From the IMG/VR virus record IMGVR_UViG_3300027733_000110, positions 1 to 38,051 of that record: a stretch of 38,051 nucleotides of DNA; one strand, given 5' to 3'. How positions within the stretch are numbered: the stretch's first letter is position 1; every line of letters starts with the position of its first letter. The position numbers and the translations under genes were made by a program. This DNA comes from a virus. Positions 29,229 to 36,030 of this stretch are shown piece by piece. Under the pieces are notes generated by a model. That model did no database searches and was not told where the DNA came from. It worked only from the letters and a program-made list of their open reading frames with translations.

Positions 29229-30148
29229 CACAGCTCTACTCCACGGTTGAACTCATCGCGGGTCAGAAACAGAAACCGCTGCAGTTCGTGAAACGCGTCC
29301 GGGTTCCGCTTGCGCCACACCACTTGCGGTGGCGCCGTGATCTTTTTTTCCAGCCTCTGCGCCGCTTGCAAGCATTCGCTGGTGATCTCGTCCCGCCACT
29401 TAGATGGCGCCGTGATCAGGTACGCCCACTGGTCAGCGCCGCCGACAGAAAACAAGCACGCATCGTGCCAGTTTTGCAGCAACGACTCGCACAGAACCTC
29501 AACGCGCGTAAACCATTCGCGTCGCTTCCCTTCCTCAATGCGCTTCAACCCGCCAACGTTGCAGCCAAGCGTCGATAGCGATGTGGTGAACTTTGGGCAG
29601 TTGCGCACGAACTCTGGCGTCAAGCTCCAGTCTTCGATGTGGTTCGGGTCGTTGTAGATGAAGCAGGCCGCATCTCGATTGATCAGTGGCGGCTGCAGTT
29701 CTTGGGAGTTGGCGTTGAGGTAACGGACCTCTCCGTATCCCTTGACGTGCACGCCGCGGGAAAGCTCCATCCACTCATTGGCCGCCAGCCAGCTGCCCGT
29801 GTTCTTGAGCAGTTCGGAATGCGTGATCGCCTGTTTTTCGCAGCTGGTCAGCCGCACCGGCAGGCGGTTGCGCCGCACAAGCCAGTCGGCGTGACGCAGG
29901 AAGATCCCAGGCGAGCAGCCGTCACCGAAGGCGGCTCGGGGCAGCAGCTCGCCTTGCTCTGTAGGGACGTAGGGAACGCCGTCACCGGCGGTCAGGTCGT
30001 ACAGCAGCACTTCCTTGACCGGAGGCATGCCACGGCTAAGGACGCCCATTTCTCTGCCCAGCAACCTGTTAAGCAGGAAGTGCTTGCATGGCGTGATTCC
30101 TGACTTTCCAGGTTGCTCGCTTTTTTTCCGCGTTGGTGCGGCGACCAT
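29228..30148 (-). CDS. Methyltransferase-like three-Cys-motif partner (TcmP-like)
   Basis: The 306-residue protein has a helical start (KHFLLNRLLGREMGV) and then a class I methyltransferase-like motif I, YDLTAGDGVP (50-59). GDGCSPGIFL (76-84) and RLTSCEKQ (99-106) follow. Proteins of this plan (DxFAGxG...GSP) are known as partners of three-cysteine DUF5131 proteins. Here the pair overlaps by one base. The start at 30148 keeps the whole N-terminal helix; the open frame continues much further upstream without coding character. The SAM role is inferred. Confidence 0.65.
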   Translation of the reverse strand: MVAAPTRKKSEQPGKSGITPCKHFLLNRLLGREMGVLSRGMPPVKEVLLYDLTAGDGVPYVPTEQGELLPRAAFGDGCSPGIFLRHADWLVRRNRLPVRLTSCEKQAITHSELLKNTGSWLAANEWMELSRGVHVKGYGEVRYLNANSQELQPPLINRDAACFIYNDPNHIEDWSLTPEFVRNCPKFTTSLSTLGCNVGGLKRIEEGKRREWFTRVEVLCESLLQNWHDACLFSVGGADQWAYLITAPSKWRDEITSECLQAAQRLEKKITAPPQVVWRKRNPDAFHELQRFLFLTRDEFNRGVEL

Positions 30149-30161
30149 TAAGAATGCCGGC

Positions 30162-30231
30162 AACCAGGCCGGTCGATAGGACACAGGGCTGGCCGTGGCC
30201 AGGAGCGGGGCCGGTTGCAGCCGGCCTGGTT
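30162..30231. repeat. 11-bp inverted repeat AACCAGGCCGG...CCGGCCTGGTT
   Basis: Perfect 11-base arms are separated by 48 bases, within which CTGGCC-GT-GGCCAG forms a second perfect stem. It lies just upstream of the leftward TcmP-like start. It could be a cruciform, operator pair or structured leader. Confidence 0.7.
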
Positions 30232-30251
30232 CCGCATGAGCAGACCATACA

Positions 30252-30268
30252 GGCTCAGAACTCCGACC
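30252..30268 (-). promoter_or_regulatory. Recurrent element GGTCGGAGTTCTGAGCC
   Basis: This minus-strand copy is identical over 17 bases to the + strand site at 33690-33706. It lies 103 bases before the TcmP-like ATG and points toward it. Confidence 0.5.
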
Positions 30269-30291
30269 GTCAAGCCTCAGCCTTGCCACTC

Positions 30292-30310
30292 CGTATCCGC
30301 CACGGATACG
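30292..30310. promoter_or_regulatory. Operator-like inverted repeat CGTATCC/GGATACG
   Basis: Perfect 7-bp arms with a GCCAC spacer end 23 bases before the ATG of the RHH gene at 30334. This fits an autoregulatory operator. Confidence 0.5.
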
Positions 30311-30333
30311 CTGTCTGGGCTTGACCCCCACCC

Positions 30334-30495
30334 ATGCACCCCATCCCCGTACGGCTCCCGGCCGATCTGATCCACTGGCTGGATCAGGCTCGGGACTCTG
30401 AGCCGCGTTCCACCGTGATCCGCCAGATCCTGCGCGATGAGAAACGGCGCCGCGAGCGCGCCCAGGCCCGCAACGATCGCCAGGCCCGCCCGTGA
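30334..30495 (+). CDS. Small ribbon-helix-helix protein
   Basis: The 53-residue protein reads IPVRLPADLIHWLDQARDSE, then STVIRQILRDEKRRRE. This is the CopG-like strand-helix-helix fold with a highly basic tail. It is the first gene of the replication operon, and its stop overlaps the primase-helicase ATG (TGATG). It is likely an autoregulator acting on the inverted repeat just upstream. A copy of the recurrent element is embedded in its coding sequence (30384-30404). Confidence 0.7.
   Translation: MHPIPVRLPADLIHWLDQARDSEPRSTVIRQILRDEKRRRERAQARNDRQARP
30384..30404 (+). promoter_or_regulatory. Recurrent element inside the RHH gene
   Basis: TCAGGCTCGGGACTCTGAGC followed by C encodes part of QARDSEP. 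It is a GGCTC-N8-GAGCC imperfect palindrome, 90 bases before the primase-helicase ATG. Coding constraint could explain it. Confidence 0.3.
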
Positions 30496-32711
30496 TGACC
30501 TTGACACCTGAGCTGCTGGCGGAGCTCCAGCAGGTGGACAGCGACTGGCGGCTGATCCCCTGCGATGGACTCAAGCGGCCTGTGGACCCGGCCACCGGGG
30601 ACATGAAGACGGACTGGAGCCACCACACCTACGACGCCGACGGCATCGCCGAGCTGGCCGATTCCAGCTTCGTGAAGGCTGTCGGCCTGGTGCTGGGTGA
30701 AGCGTCCGGCGTGATCGCCGTGGACTTTGACGGCACCGGCGCCGTGGCGATGTTCAAGCAGGTCTACGGCCGGCTTTGGTCTGACCTGCCTCCCACGGTG
30801 GCCTGGTCATCCGGCGTGATCAATCGCCGCCAGATGGCCTTCAGAGTGCCGGCTGATCTGTGGCCCCATCTGCGCGGCCGGCGGGTCTGGCACAACGATG
30901 CCGGCCGCATCGTGCTTGAGCTGCGCGGCACCGGGCACCAGTCCGTGATCGCTGGGGCGCACCCTGACACCGAGGGTTACCGCTGGATTGATGGCCGCTC
31001 CCCTGCCGATCTGCAGGTGGCCGATGCGCCGGATTGGTTGTTGTGGCCCATGCTCAAGGCCGCGACGGAACCGGCAGCAGCTGAGCACCAGCCGGCTTCT
31101 GATGCCGACGTGCCCAGGGCGCAGGAGCTGTTGAGGCACATTCCGCCCTGTGAGGACTACGACCGCTGGCTGCGGGTCGGCATGGCGCTGCACAGCGTCT
31201 CGGCGGGCCTGATCAGCGACTGGGTGAAGTGGTCGAGCGGATGCAGCAACTTCGATGAAGACGAGTGCATGGCGAAATGGCAGAGCTTCAAGAGCAGTGG
31301 CACCACCATCGGCACCCTGCACTACCTGGCCGACACCCTCGGCGGGTTCCGTTACCGCCGCCCCCAAGGTGAGCAGCCGCCGGGAAAGGCCCCAGGCGCA
31401 GCCGCTGATGCCGGGGCGGCTGACGTTGATGAGCAGCCACCGGCCACTTACCGCGAGCTGTTGACGGTCACGCTGGCGGCCATCCGCGGCCAGGACGACG
31501 ACACCGAGATGGAAGCCCGGGCCGAGATCATGGCGCGGTTCCGGCGCACCGATGGTCAGATCAATGCAGCGCTGTTCCGGCTGCTCACCGAGCAGGAGCA
31601 GCACCGCGCCGGCACCGCGCCAAAGGAGCGGCCCACCTACCGATCGATCGACTTGTCGAAGGTGATCAGCCTGGATTGGCTACTCGAGGGCTTCCTGCCC
31701 GCCAACGATCAGGCGCTGCTCTATGCGCCCGCTGGCGCTGGTAAGACCACCGCGGCGCTGGCGATGGCGTTTGCCATCATTGATGGCACTGGCTTCCTGG
31801 ACCGCGAGGCGCAGCCGCAGGCCGGCAGCGTCCTGATGATCGCCACCGACTCGGGCCCGGCGCCATTGATCCGCACCCTGCAGGATCTGGGCAAGGCCGA
31901 GCATCCGGCGATCAGCCCAACCCACGAAGGGCTCCGGCTCCATGTCTGGGCCCATGATTCCGATCAGGCGGCCATGGGCTGGGATGCCGGATTGCGCGGC
32001 TGCTTGGCTCTGCTCGACTTCGTGCAGAGCCAGAAGATCGCCCTGGTGATCATCGACAGTTGCAAGGCCGCCACCTCTAGAGCTGATCTCAATTACTGCG
32101 ACAACGGCCAGGTGACGGCGCTGCTCACCTTCGTCAAGGAAGTGATCTGCAGGCACACGGCGGTGCTCTGGCTCAACCACGACGGCACCGGCAGCGGTGA
32201 AGCGGCAGGCGCCAAGGCATGGAAGGAGATCCCCTCCATCGTGCATGGCATCCAGCTGGTCACCGAAGGCGGTGACGATGACGGCTTTGAGGGACCGCCG
32301 GACAAGTCGTCAGGGAAGAAGCGCATCAGCACCTGGCGCCGGACCTGGATCGTGCGGAAGTGCCGGCAGGGCACAGCCCGGGAGTTCAACTACCAGATCG
32401 ACGAAGACACCGGCCGGCTTGCCGTCACCGCCATGACGGAAGTCATCCGCGACGTGCGGCACGGCGTCGGGAAGCTGCTTTGGGATGCATTGCAGGGCGG
32501 GAAGCCATCATTGCACCGGCGCGAGATCATCGCCCAGCTGGGCAAGGCCAAGGGCTACAGCAGCGGATCGGTGGCCAACAGCCTCACGCGGGCCAGCGGC
32601 GGCCGGCGGCCCATGGTGGCCAGGGTTGGCCCGATGCCGGGCCACTGGAAGCTGACGCCGGTGGCCCGGGAATGGTTCGAGCGGAACGGGGATCAGCCGA
32701 TGCCGCCGTGA
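30495..32711 (+). CDS. Primase-polymerase/helicase replication protein
   Basis: The 738-residue protein has an N-terminal prim-pol domain (about 10-190) with the acidic motif VDFDG (76-80) and GHQSVIAGAH (about 147-156). A PriCT-like helical domain follows (about 205-290, DYDRWLRVGMALHS). A RecA/RepA-like ATPase comes next, with Walker A YAPAGAGKTT (410-419) and Walker B LVIIDSCKAA (about 515). A winged-helix-like end completes it (about 650-720). It should start and unwind phage DNA replication, and the palindromic candidate origin is directly downstream. Confidence 0.88.
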   Translation: MTLTPELLAELQQVDSDWRLIPCDGLKRPVDPATGDMKTDWSHHTYDADGIAELADSSFVKAVGLVLGEASGVIAVDFDGTGAVAMFKQVYGRLWSDLPPTVAWSSGVINRRQMAFRVPADLWPHLRGRRVWHNDAGRIVLELRGTGHQSVIAGAHPDTEGYRWIDGRSPADLQVADAPDWLLWPMLKAATEPAAAEHQPASDADVPRAQELLRHIPPCEDYDRWLRVGMALHSVSAGLISDWVKWSSGCSNFDEDECMAKWQSFKSSGTTIGTLHYLADTLGGFRYRRPQGEQPPGKAPGAAADAGAADVDEQPPATYRELLTVTLAAIRGQDDDTEMEARAEIMARFRRTDGQINAALFRLLTEQEQHRAGTAPKERPTYRSIDLSKVISLDWLLEGFLPANDQALLYAPAGAGKTTAALAMAFAIIDGTGFLDREAQPQAGSVLMIATDSGPAPLIRTLQDLGKAEHPAISPTHEGLRLHVWAHDSDQAAMGWDAGLRGCLALLDFVQSQKIALVIIDSCKAATSRADLNYCDNGQVTALLTFVKEVICRHTAVLWLNHDGTGSGEAAGAKAWKEIPSIVHGIQLVTEGGDDDGFEGPPDKSSGKKRISTWRRTWIVRKCRQGTAREFNYQIDEDTGRLAVTAMTEVIRDVRHGVGKLLWDALQGGKPSLHRREIIAQLGKAKGYSSGSVANSLTRASGGRRPMVARVGPMPGHWKLTPVAREWFERNGDQPMPP

Positions 32712-32741
32712 TTTCCCTTGATAGCGTCCGTTCCCAAGTGA

Positions 32742-32770
32742 CTCTATGTACTAAAAACCCTGTCATAGAG
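32742..32770. repeat. Inverted repeat CTCTATG/CATAGAG
   Basis: Perfect 7-bp arms (32742-32748 and 32764-32770) flank a 15-base A-rich loop, followed by AGAGTTTTAA. The region is much more AT-rich than its surroundings. It may be a weak terminator for the primase-helicase gene or part of the origin. Confidence 0.55.
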
Positions 32771-32785
32771 AGAGTTTTAAGGAGA

Positions 32786-32865
32786 TCACCAGGCAGTCAT
32801 CATGTGACTCCGCTAGTCCAATTTCAAAATTGACACAGCGTGATCACATGGTGATCCCCTGGTGA
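32786..32865. repeat. 80-bp three-tier palindrome, candidate replication origin
   Basis: Perfect inverted-repeat blocks share one centre (between 32825 and 32826): TCACCAGG/CCTGGTGA (32786-32793 and 32858-32865), CATGTGA/TCACATG (32801-32807 and 32844-32850), CGCT/AGCG (32811-32814 and 32837-32840) and CAATTT/AAATTG (32819-32824 and 32827-32832). In all, 28 of 40 base pairs are complementary. It lies in an AT-rich island after the primase-helicase gene, suggesting an origin or a dimeric-protein binding platform. Confidence 0.8.
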
Positions 32866-32881
32866 CAAGGCCAAACGCAAG

Positions 32882-32902
32882 TCAGGCTCTGGAGTCTGAG
32901 CC
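32882..32902 (+). promoter_or_regulatory. Recurrent element TCAGGCTCTGGAGTCTGAGC(C)
   Basis: It ends 62 bases before the ATG of the exonuclease-like gene and 17 bases after the palindrome. It is an imperfect GGCTC-N8-GAGCC palindrome. Confidence 0.45.
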
Positions 32903-32964
32903 AATGGAGTCACCTGGAGCCGTTCACCACGCGCGCGCGACCCCCATCACCACCCCCACCACCC

Positions 32965-33651
32965 ATGCCCACCCCCACCACCTGGCTCCAACCCATCCCC
33001 GGCCTGCACCGGCGCGACCCTGAGCACCGCTACTGGCTTGGCGACGTGGAGTTCCCGATCTCGGTCACCGGCGTGATCGGCTGCCTGAAGTCGGACTACG
33101 CCATGGAGCGCATTGAGGCGACGCGGGAGGTGTGGCAGCCCAGGGGCAACACGGCGCACCGAGCGCTGGAGCTGATGATGCTGACCACCAAGGGCGCCCC
33201 GCGCACGATCGAGCAGGTGCGCCACGACATTGCCGAGCTCGGGGCCCTGGCGATCGGGGACTACAGCGACTGGATCCAGCCGCTGCTGGAGCATGACCGC
33301 TGGGACCAGCTGCAGATCATCGCCAGCGAGCGCCCCACCTGCTGCCTCAGGCGCAAGGTGGCTGGCACCTTTGACGTGGCCTACATCGACGAGCAGGGCC
33401 GGCGGATCCTGGCCGACCTGAAGAGCCTGGGCAGCGAGAGCAGCAGCACCTACAGCACCGCCGCGCAGTTGGGCGGCTACATGGCCCTGGAAGCCACCTG
33501 GGGGAACCATTACGACGCAGGCCAGACCATCTGGGCCCGGCCTGGCAGCACCACCTTCAGCCCGCTGTACTCCCGCGCTGAGTGCTTGCTGGCGTGGGCC
33601 GGGGCCTGGGCAACCTGGCGTGCTCGGGACTCTGAGCTTGGATTTGTCTGA
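32965..33651 (+). CDS. PD-(D/E)XK exonuclease (Cas4/RecB-like)
   Basis: The 228-residue protein has the RecB-nuclease order of motifs: H65 (NTAHRALE), E122 (ASERP), D137 (AGTFDVAY), D151-x-K153 (ILADLKS) and Q168 (AAQLGGY). Such phage enzymes trim DNA ends in recombination or replication. The partner ssDNA-binding protein at 20939 could act with it. No adjacent annealing protein is seen. Confidence 0.85.
   Translation: MPTPTTWLQPIPGLHRRDPEHRYWLGDVEFPISVTGVIGCLKSDYAMERIEATREVWQPRGNTAHRALELMMLTTKGAPRTIEQVRHDIAELGALAIGDYSDWIQPLLEHDRWDQLQIIASERPTCCLRRKVAGTFDVAYIDEQGRRILADLKSLGSESSSTYSTAAQLGGYMALEATWGNHYDAGQTIWARPGSTTFSPLYSRAECLLAWAGAWATWRARDSELGFV
33622..33637 (+). promoter_or_regulatory. Recurrent element GCTCGGGACTCTGAGC
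   Basis: It lies in the last codons of the exonuclease gene (ARDSELGFV), upstream of the element at 33690. The same codons carry the motif in the RHH gene at 30384. Confidence 0.3.
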
Positions 33652-33689
33652 TGGTTGCCGCTGAGCTTAGAAGCGGGCTAAGGTCGCAG

Positions 33690-33706
33690 GGTCGGAGTTC
33701 TGAGCC
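33690..33706 (+). promoter_or_regulatory. Recurrent element GGTCGGAGTTCTGAGCC
   Basis: It is a 17-base exact match to the minus-strand site at 30252-30268. It lies 16 bases before the small membrane protein ATG at 33723, in the 71-base gap that follows the exonuclease gene. Confidence 0.5.
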
Positions 33707-33722
33707 GACTCACCCAATCCAC

Positions 33723-33818
33723 ATGCACGCACCCACCCCCCGCAGCCAACGCCTTGGCGATCTGGCCTTGCTTGCTTTCTTCGCTGCCTTCTTCGCTGCG
33801 GTGGTCAGCCATGGTTGA
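33723..33818 (+). CDS. 31-residue membrane peptide
   Basis: A very small gene, MHAPTPRSQRLGD followed by a hydrophobic segment LALLAFFAAFFAAVV and SHG. The stop overlaps the start of the next gene (ATGGTTGA), indicating coupling. A recurrent element precedes it. It would be an inner-membrane peptide of unknown role. Confidence 0.5.
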   Translation: MHAPTPRSQRLGDLALLAFFAAFFAAVVSHG

Positions 33819-34164
33819 CCATCTCACTCAGACTGTGGAGGCCGAGCCCGGCCTGATGACCACCGACGAGCTGCTGCAGCACGCCATTGACATCAAGGCC
33901 GCATCCAAACGCCTCGACGCGAGCCTGGCCGCCATTCAGGACGAACTCACCAAGCGCGTGGAGTCCGGTGATCTGGACCCAGCCTTCAGCCACAACGATT
34001 GGTCGTTCACCTGGATCGTCGGCCGCCGTTCCTGGAAATACCCTGCCGCCGTCACCGGCCTGGAAGCCCAGCTCAAGGAGGCCAAGCGCGCCAGCGAAGC
34101 CGATGGCAGCGCGCTCCCCACCACCGGCGCGCCGTATTGGACAATCCGGGAGCCGCGGCCATGA
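33811..34164 (+). CDS. Helical replication-module protein
   Basis: The 117-residue protein has an N-terminal coiled coil (about 15-52, TDELLQHAIDIKAASKRLDA) and an end WKYPAAVTGLEAQLKEAKRA...PYWTIREPRP. This resembles small phage proteins located beside recombination nucleases. The ATG at 33811 overlaps the membrane peptide's stop. Function is unknown. Confidence 0.6.
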   Translation: MVDHLTQTVEAEPGLMTTDELLQHAIDIKAASKRLDASLAAIQDELTKRVESGDLDPAFSHNDWSFTWIVGRRSWKYPAAVTGLEAQLKEAKRASEADGSALPTTGAPYWTIREPRP

Positions 34165-34379
34165 ATGCCACCGACAGCCTTCTGGGCCGCACCGTGCACG
34201 CCCTCGCTGAGGGCTTGTACATGGCCGGCCACAGCGACTGCTGGCAGGCTGAAACCTGCAAGGTGCTGCTGTTGCACGCAGCGGCCGAGTTGATCGTGCT
34301 CGAGCAGCAGGCCGGCCGGCCCTTAACCTTGCAGGACGCCTGCCAGTTCCTTTGCCGTGGTGCGGAGGAGCAGGCATGA
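34161..34379 (+). CDS. Small hypothetical protein
   Basis: The 72-residue, mainly helical protein (VHALAEGLYMAGHSDCWQAE) has three Cys. Its ATG overlaps the previous stop and its stop overlaps the next ATG. No family is recognised. Confidence 0.55.
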   Translation: MNATDSLLGRTVHALAEGLYMAGHSDCWQAETCKVLLLHAAAELIVLEQQAGRPLTLQDACQFLCRGAEEQA

Positions 34380-34654
34380 CCGAATCAACCCTTGAGCGCA
34401 TTCGGCACGACCTGCAGCAACTCATTGAAACCGCCGCAGCCGAAGTGGAGCTCACGCAGCAGGAGACCGCAGCGGCCCTTGAGGCCGCCTCTGGGGCGCC
34501 TGCAATCGCTGCGGCCTATGACCAGGGCCGCCAGGACGAGCGCGCTCGTGTGCTGGCGCTGCTGGCCCACCAGCAGGAGATGTTGGGCAGGGCTGGGCTC
34601 AATGCGATCAGCCTGGCCACTCTGAGGCGAGCGCTGGAGGTTGGGGAAGGGTGA
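34376..34654 (+). CDS. Helical hypothetical protein
   Basis: The 92-residue protein has a coiled coil over most of its length (LERIRHDLQQLIETAAAEVE). It is coupled to both neighbours, including the helicase whose GTG overlaps its stop. It may be a helicase partner, but this is only positional. Confidence 0.55.
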   Translation: MTESTLERIRHDLQQLIETAAAEVELTQQETAAALEAASGAPAIAAAYDQGRQDERARVLALLAHQQEMLGRAGLNAISLATLRRALEVGEG

Positions 34655-36030
34655 CAAAGACCCTCACCGATTACCGGGCATTTATCGCCTCCAAGGGCAC
34701 CGCTGCGGCGTCGCACGGATTCACCCCCGCCAATCAGTGGCCAAGCCTGTTCCCGCACCAGCTGGCCACCTTGCAGTTTGTCTGCGAGAAAGGCAGGGCT
34801 GCCGCGTTTTTGGACACCGGCCTGGGCAAGTCCAGGGTCGAGGCCGCTGCTGCTGCTGAGTTTGCCCAGCAGTCAGGCCGGCCATCGCTGATCCTGACCC
34901 CGCTGGCGGTGGCCCGGCAAATGCAGCGCGAGTGCGCCGCCATCGGCGTCGATGCCCGCGTGATCCGCGAGCAATCAGAGGCCGGGCCAGGCGTCAACAT
35001 TGCCAACTATGAGCGGTTGCCAAAGCTGGACCCCAGCGCCTACGGCGGCGTCGTGCTGGACGAGAGCAGCATTCTGAAGAGCTTTACCGGGCCCACAAAG
35101 CGCATGCTTTGCGATGCGTTCGCCTTCACGCCGTACCGGCTGGCTGCCACGGCTACGCCGGCGCCCAACGATCACATGGAGATGGGCAATCACTCTGAGT
35201 TCCTGGGCCACCTAGGAAGCATGGAGATGCTGTGCCGGTGGTTTGTCAACGACACCAGCACGGCCAGCCAGGATTGGCGACTGAAAGGCCACGCTCAGGC
35301 TGACTTTTGGCGATGGGTGGCCAGCTGGGCCAGGGCCGCCACGTTGCCATCTGACTTGGGCGGCGACGATTCGGGATTTGTGCTCCCGCCCCTCACCTAC
35401 GAGCTTCACACGGTGTCGGCTGACATCACCGTGGACGTGCCCGACGGGATGCTGTTCAGGATTCCCGACGGCAGCGCCACCACGGTCCACAGAGAGAAGC
35501 GACTAACCATGGATGATCGGGTGGCCAAGGCCGCCGAGATCGCCAACGCCGCCGACGGCGCTGTGATCGTCTGGTGCGAAACCAATGGCGAATCGTCAGC
35601 ACTGGCCCAGTCCATCCCTGACGCGATTGAGGTGCATGGATCCATGGATCCAGAGGAGAAGATCGCCGCGCTGGACGATTTCACGTTTGGCCGGCGCCGC
35701 GTGATTGTCTCAAAGCCGAAGCTGGCCGGCCTTGGCCTTAATTGGCAGCACGCCAACACTGTCGTATTTGCCAGCGTCAGCCACAGCTATGAGCAGCACT
35801 ACCAGGCCGTGCGCCGGGCCTGGCGGTATGGGCAAACCCGGCCAGTCATCTGCCACGTCGTGATCAGCGACACGGAAACATCGATCTGGAGCAACGTGCA
35901 GCGCAAGTCCCAAGACCATCAGCGCATGAAGCGCGCCATGGCTGAGGCGATGAACGGCCACCAATTAGCAGCAATCAAAAAGGCCTATTCACGCACCAAC
36001 CGAGTCACCCTTCCCGATTTTCTTAAATGA
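34651..36030 (+). CDS. SF2 (SNF2/DEAD-like) helicase
   Basis: The 459-residue helicase has motif I DTGLGKS (55-61), Ia LILTPLAVA (about 80-88), motif II LDESS (136-140, a variant of DEAD/DEAH), and III TATPAPND (about 170). Its C-terminal motifs include VIVSKPKLAGLGLNWQ and QAVRRAWRYGQ (motif VI). The start is GTG, overlapping the preceding stop. Paired phage helicase-methyltransferase genes are common, and the next gene is a methyltransferase. Confidence 0.88.
   Translation: MTKTLTDYRAFIASKGTAAASHGFTPANQWPSLFPHQLATLQFVCEKGRAAAFLDTGLGKSRVEAAAAAEFAQQSGRPSLILTPLAVARQMQRECAAIGVDARVIREQSEAGPGVNIANYERLPKLDPSAYGGVVLDESSILKSFTGPTKRMLCDAFAFTPYRLAATATPAPNDHMEMGNHSEFLGHLGSMEMLCRWFVNDTSTASQDWRLKGHAQADFWRWVASWARAATLPSDLGGDDSGFVLPPLTYELHTVSADITVDVPDGMLFRIPDGSATTVHREKRLTMDDRVAKAAEIANAADGAVIVWCETNGESSALAQSIPDAIEVHGSMDPEEKIAALDDFTFGRRRVIVSKPKLAGLGLNWQHANTVVFASVSHSYEQHYQAVRRAWRYGQTRPVICHVVISDTETSIWSNVQRKSQDHQRMKRAMAEAMNGHQLAAIKKAYSRTNRVTLPDFLK

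Larger units (their letters stand above)
30149..30333. promoter_or_regulatory. Divergent control region with nested inverted repeats
   Basis: This 185-base spacer separates the leftward accessory operon from the rightward replication operon. It holds an 11-bp inverted repeat (30162-30172 and 30221-30231) that encloses a CTGGCC-GT-GGCCAG hairpin (30189-30202). It also holds a recurrent element facing left (30252-30268) and a 7-bp inverted repeat CGTATCC/GGATACG (30292-30310). It probably contains both promoters and regulator binding sites; an origin role is possible. Confidence 0.6.

Noticed and set aside
30149-30628. Upstream extension of the TcmP-like gene to 30628
   Set aside because: The extension crosses the divergent spacer and the RHH and primase-helicase genes, and its residues look non-coding. 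The start at 30148 fits the family N-terminus.
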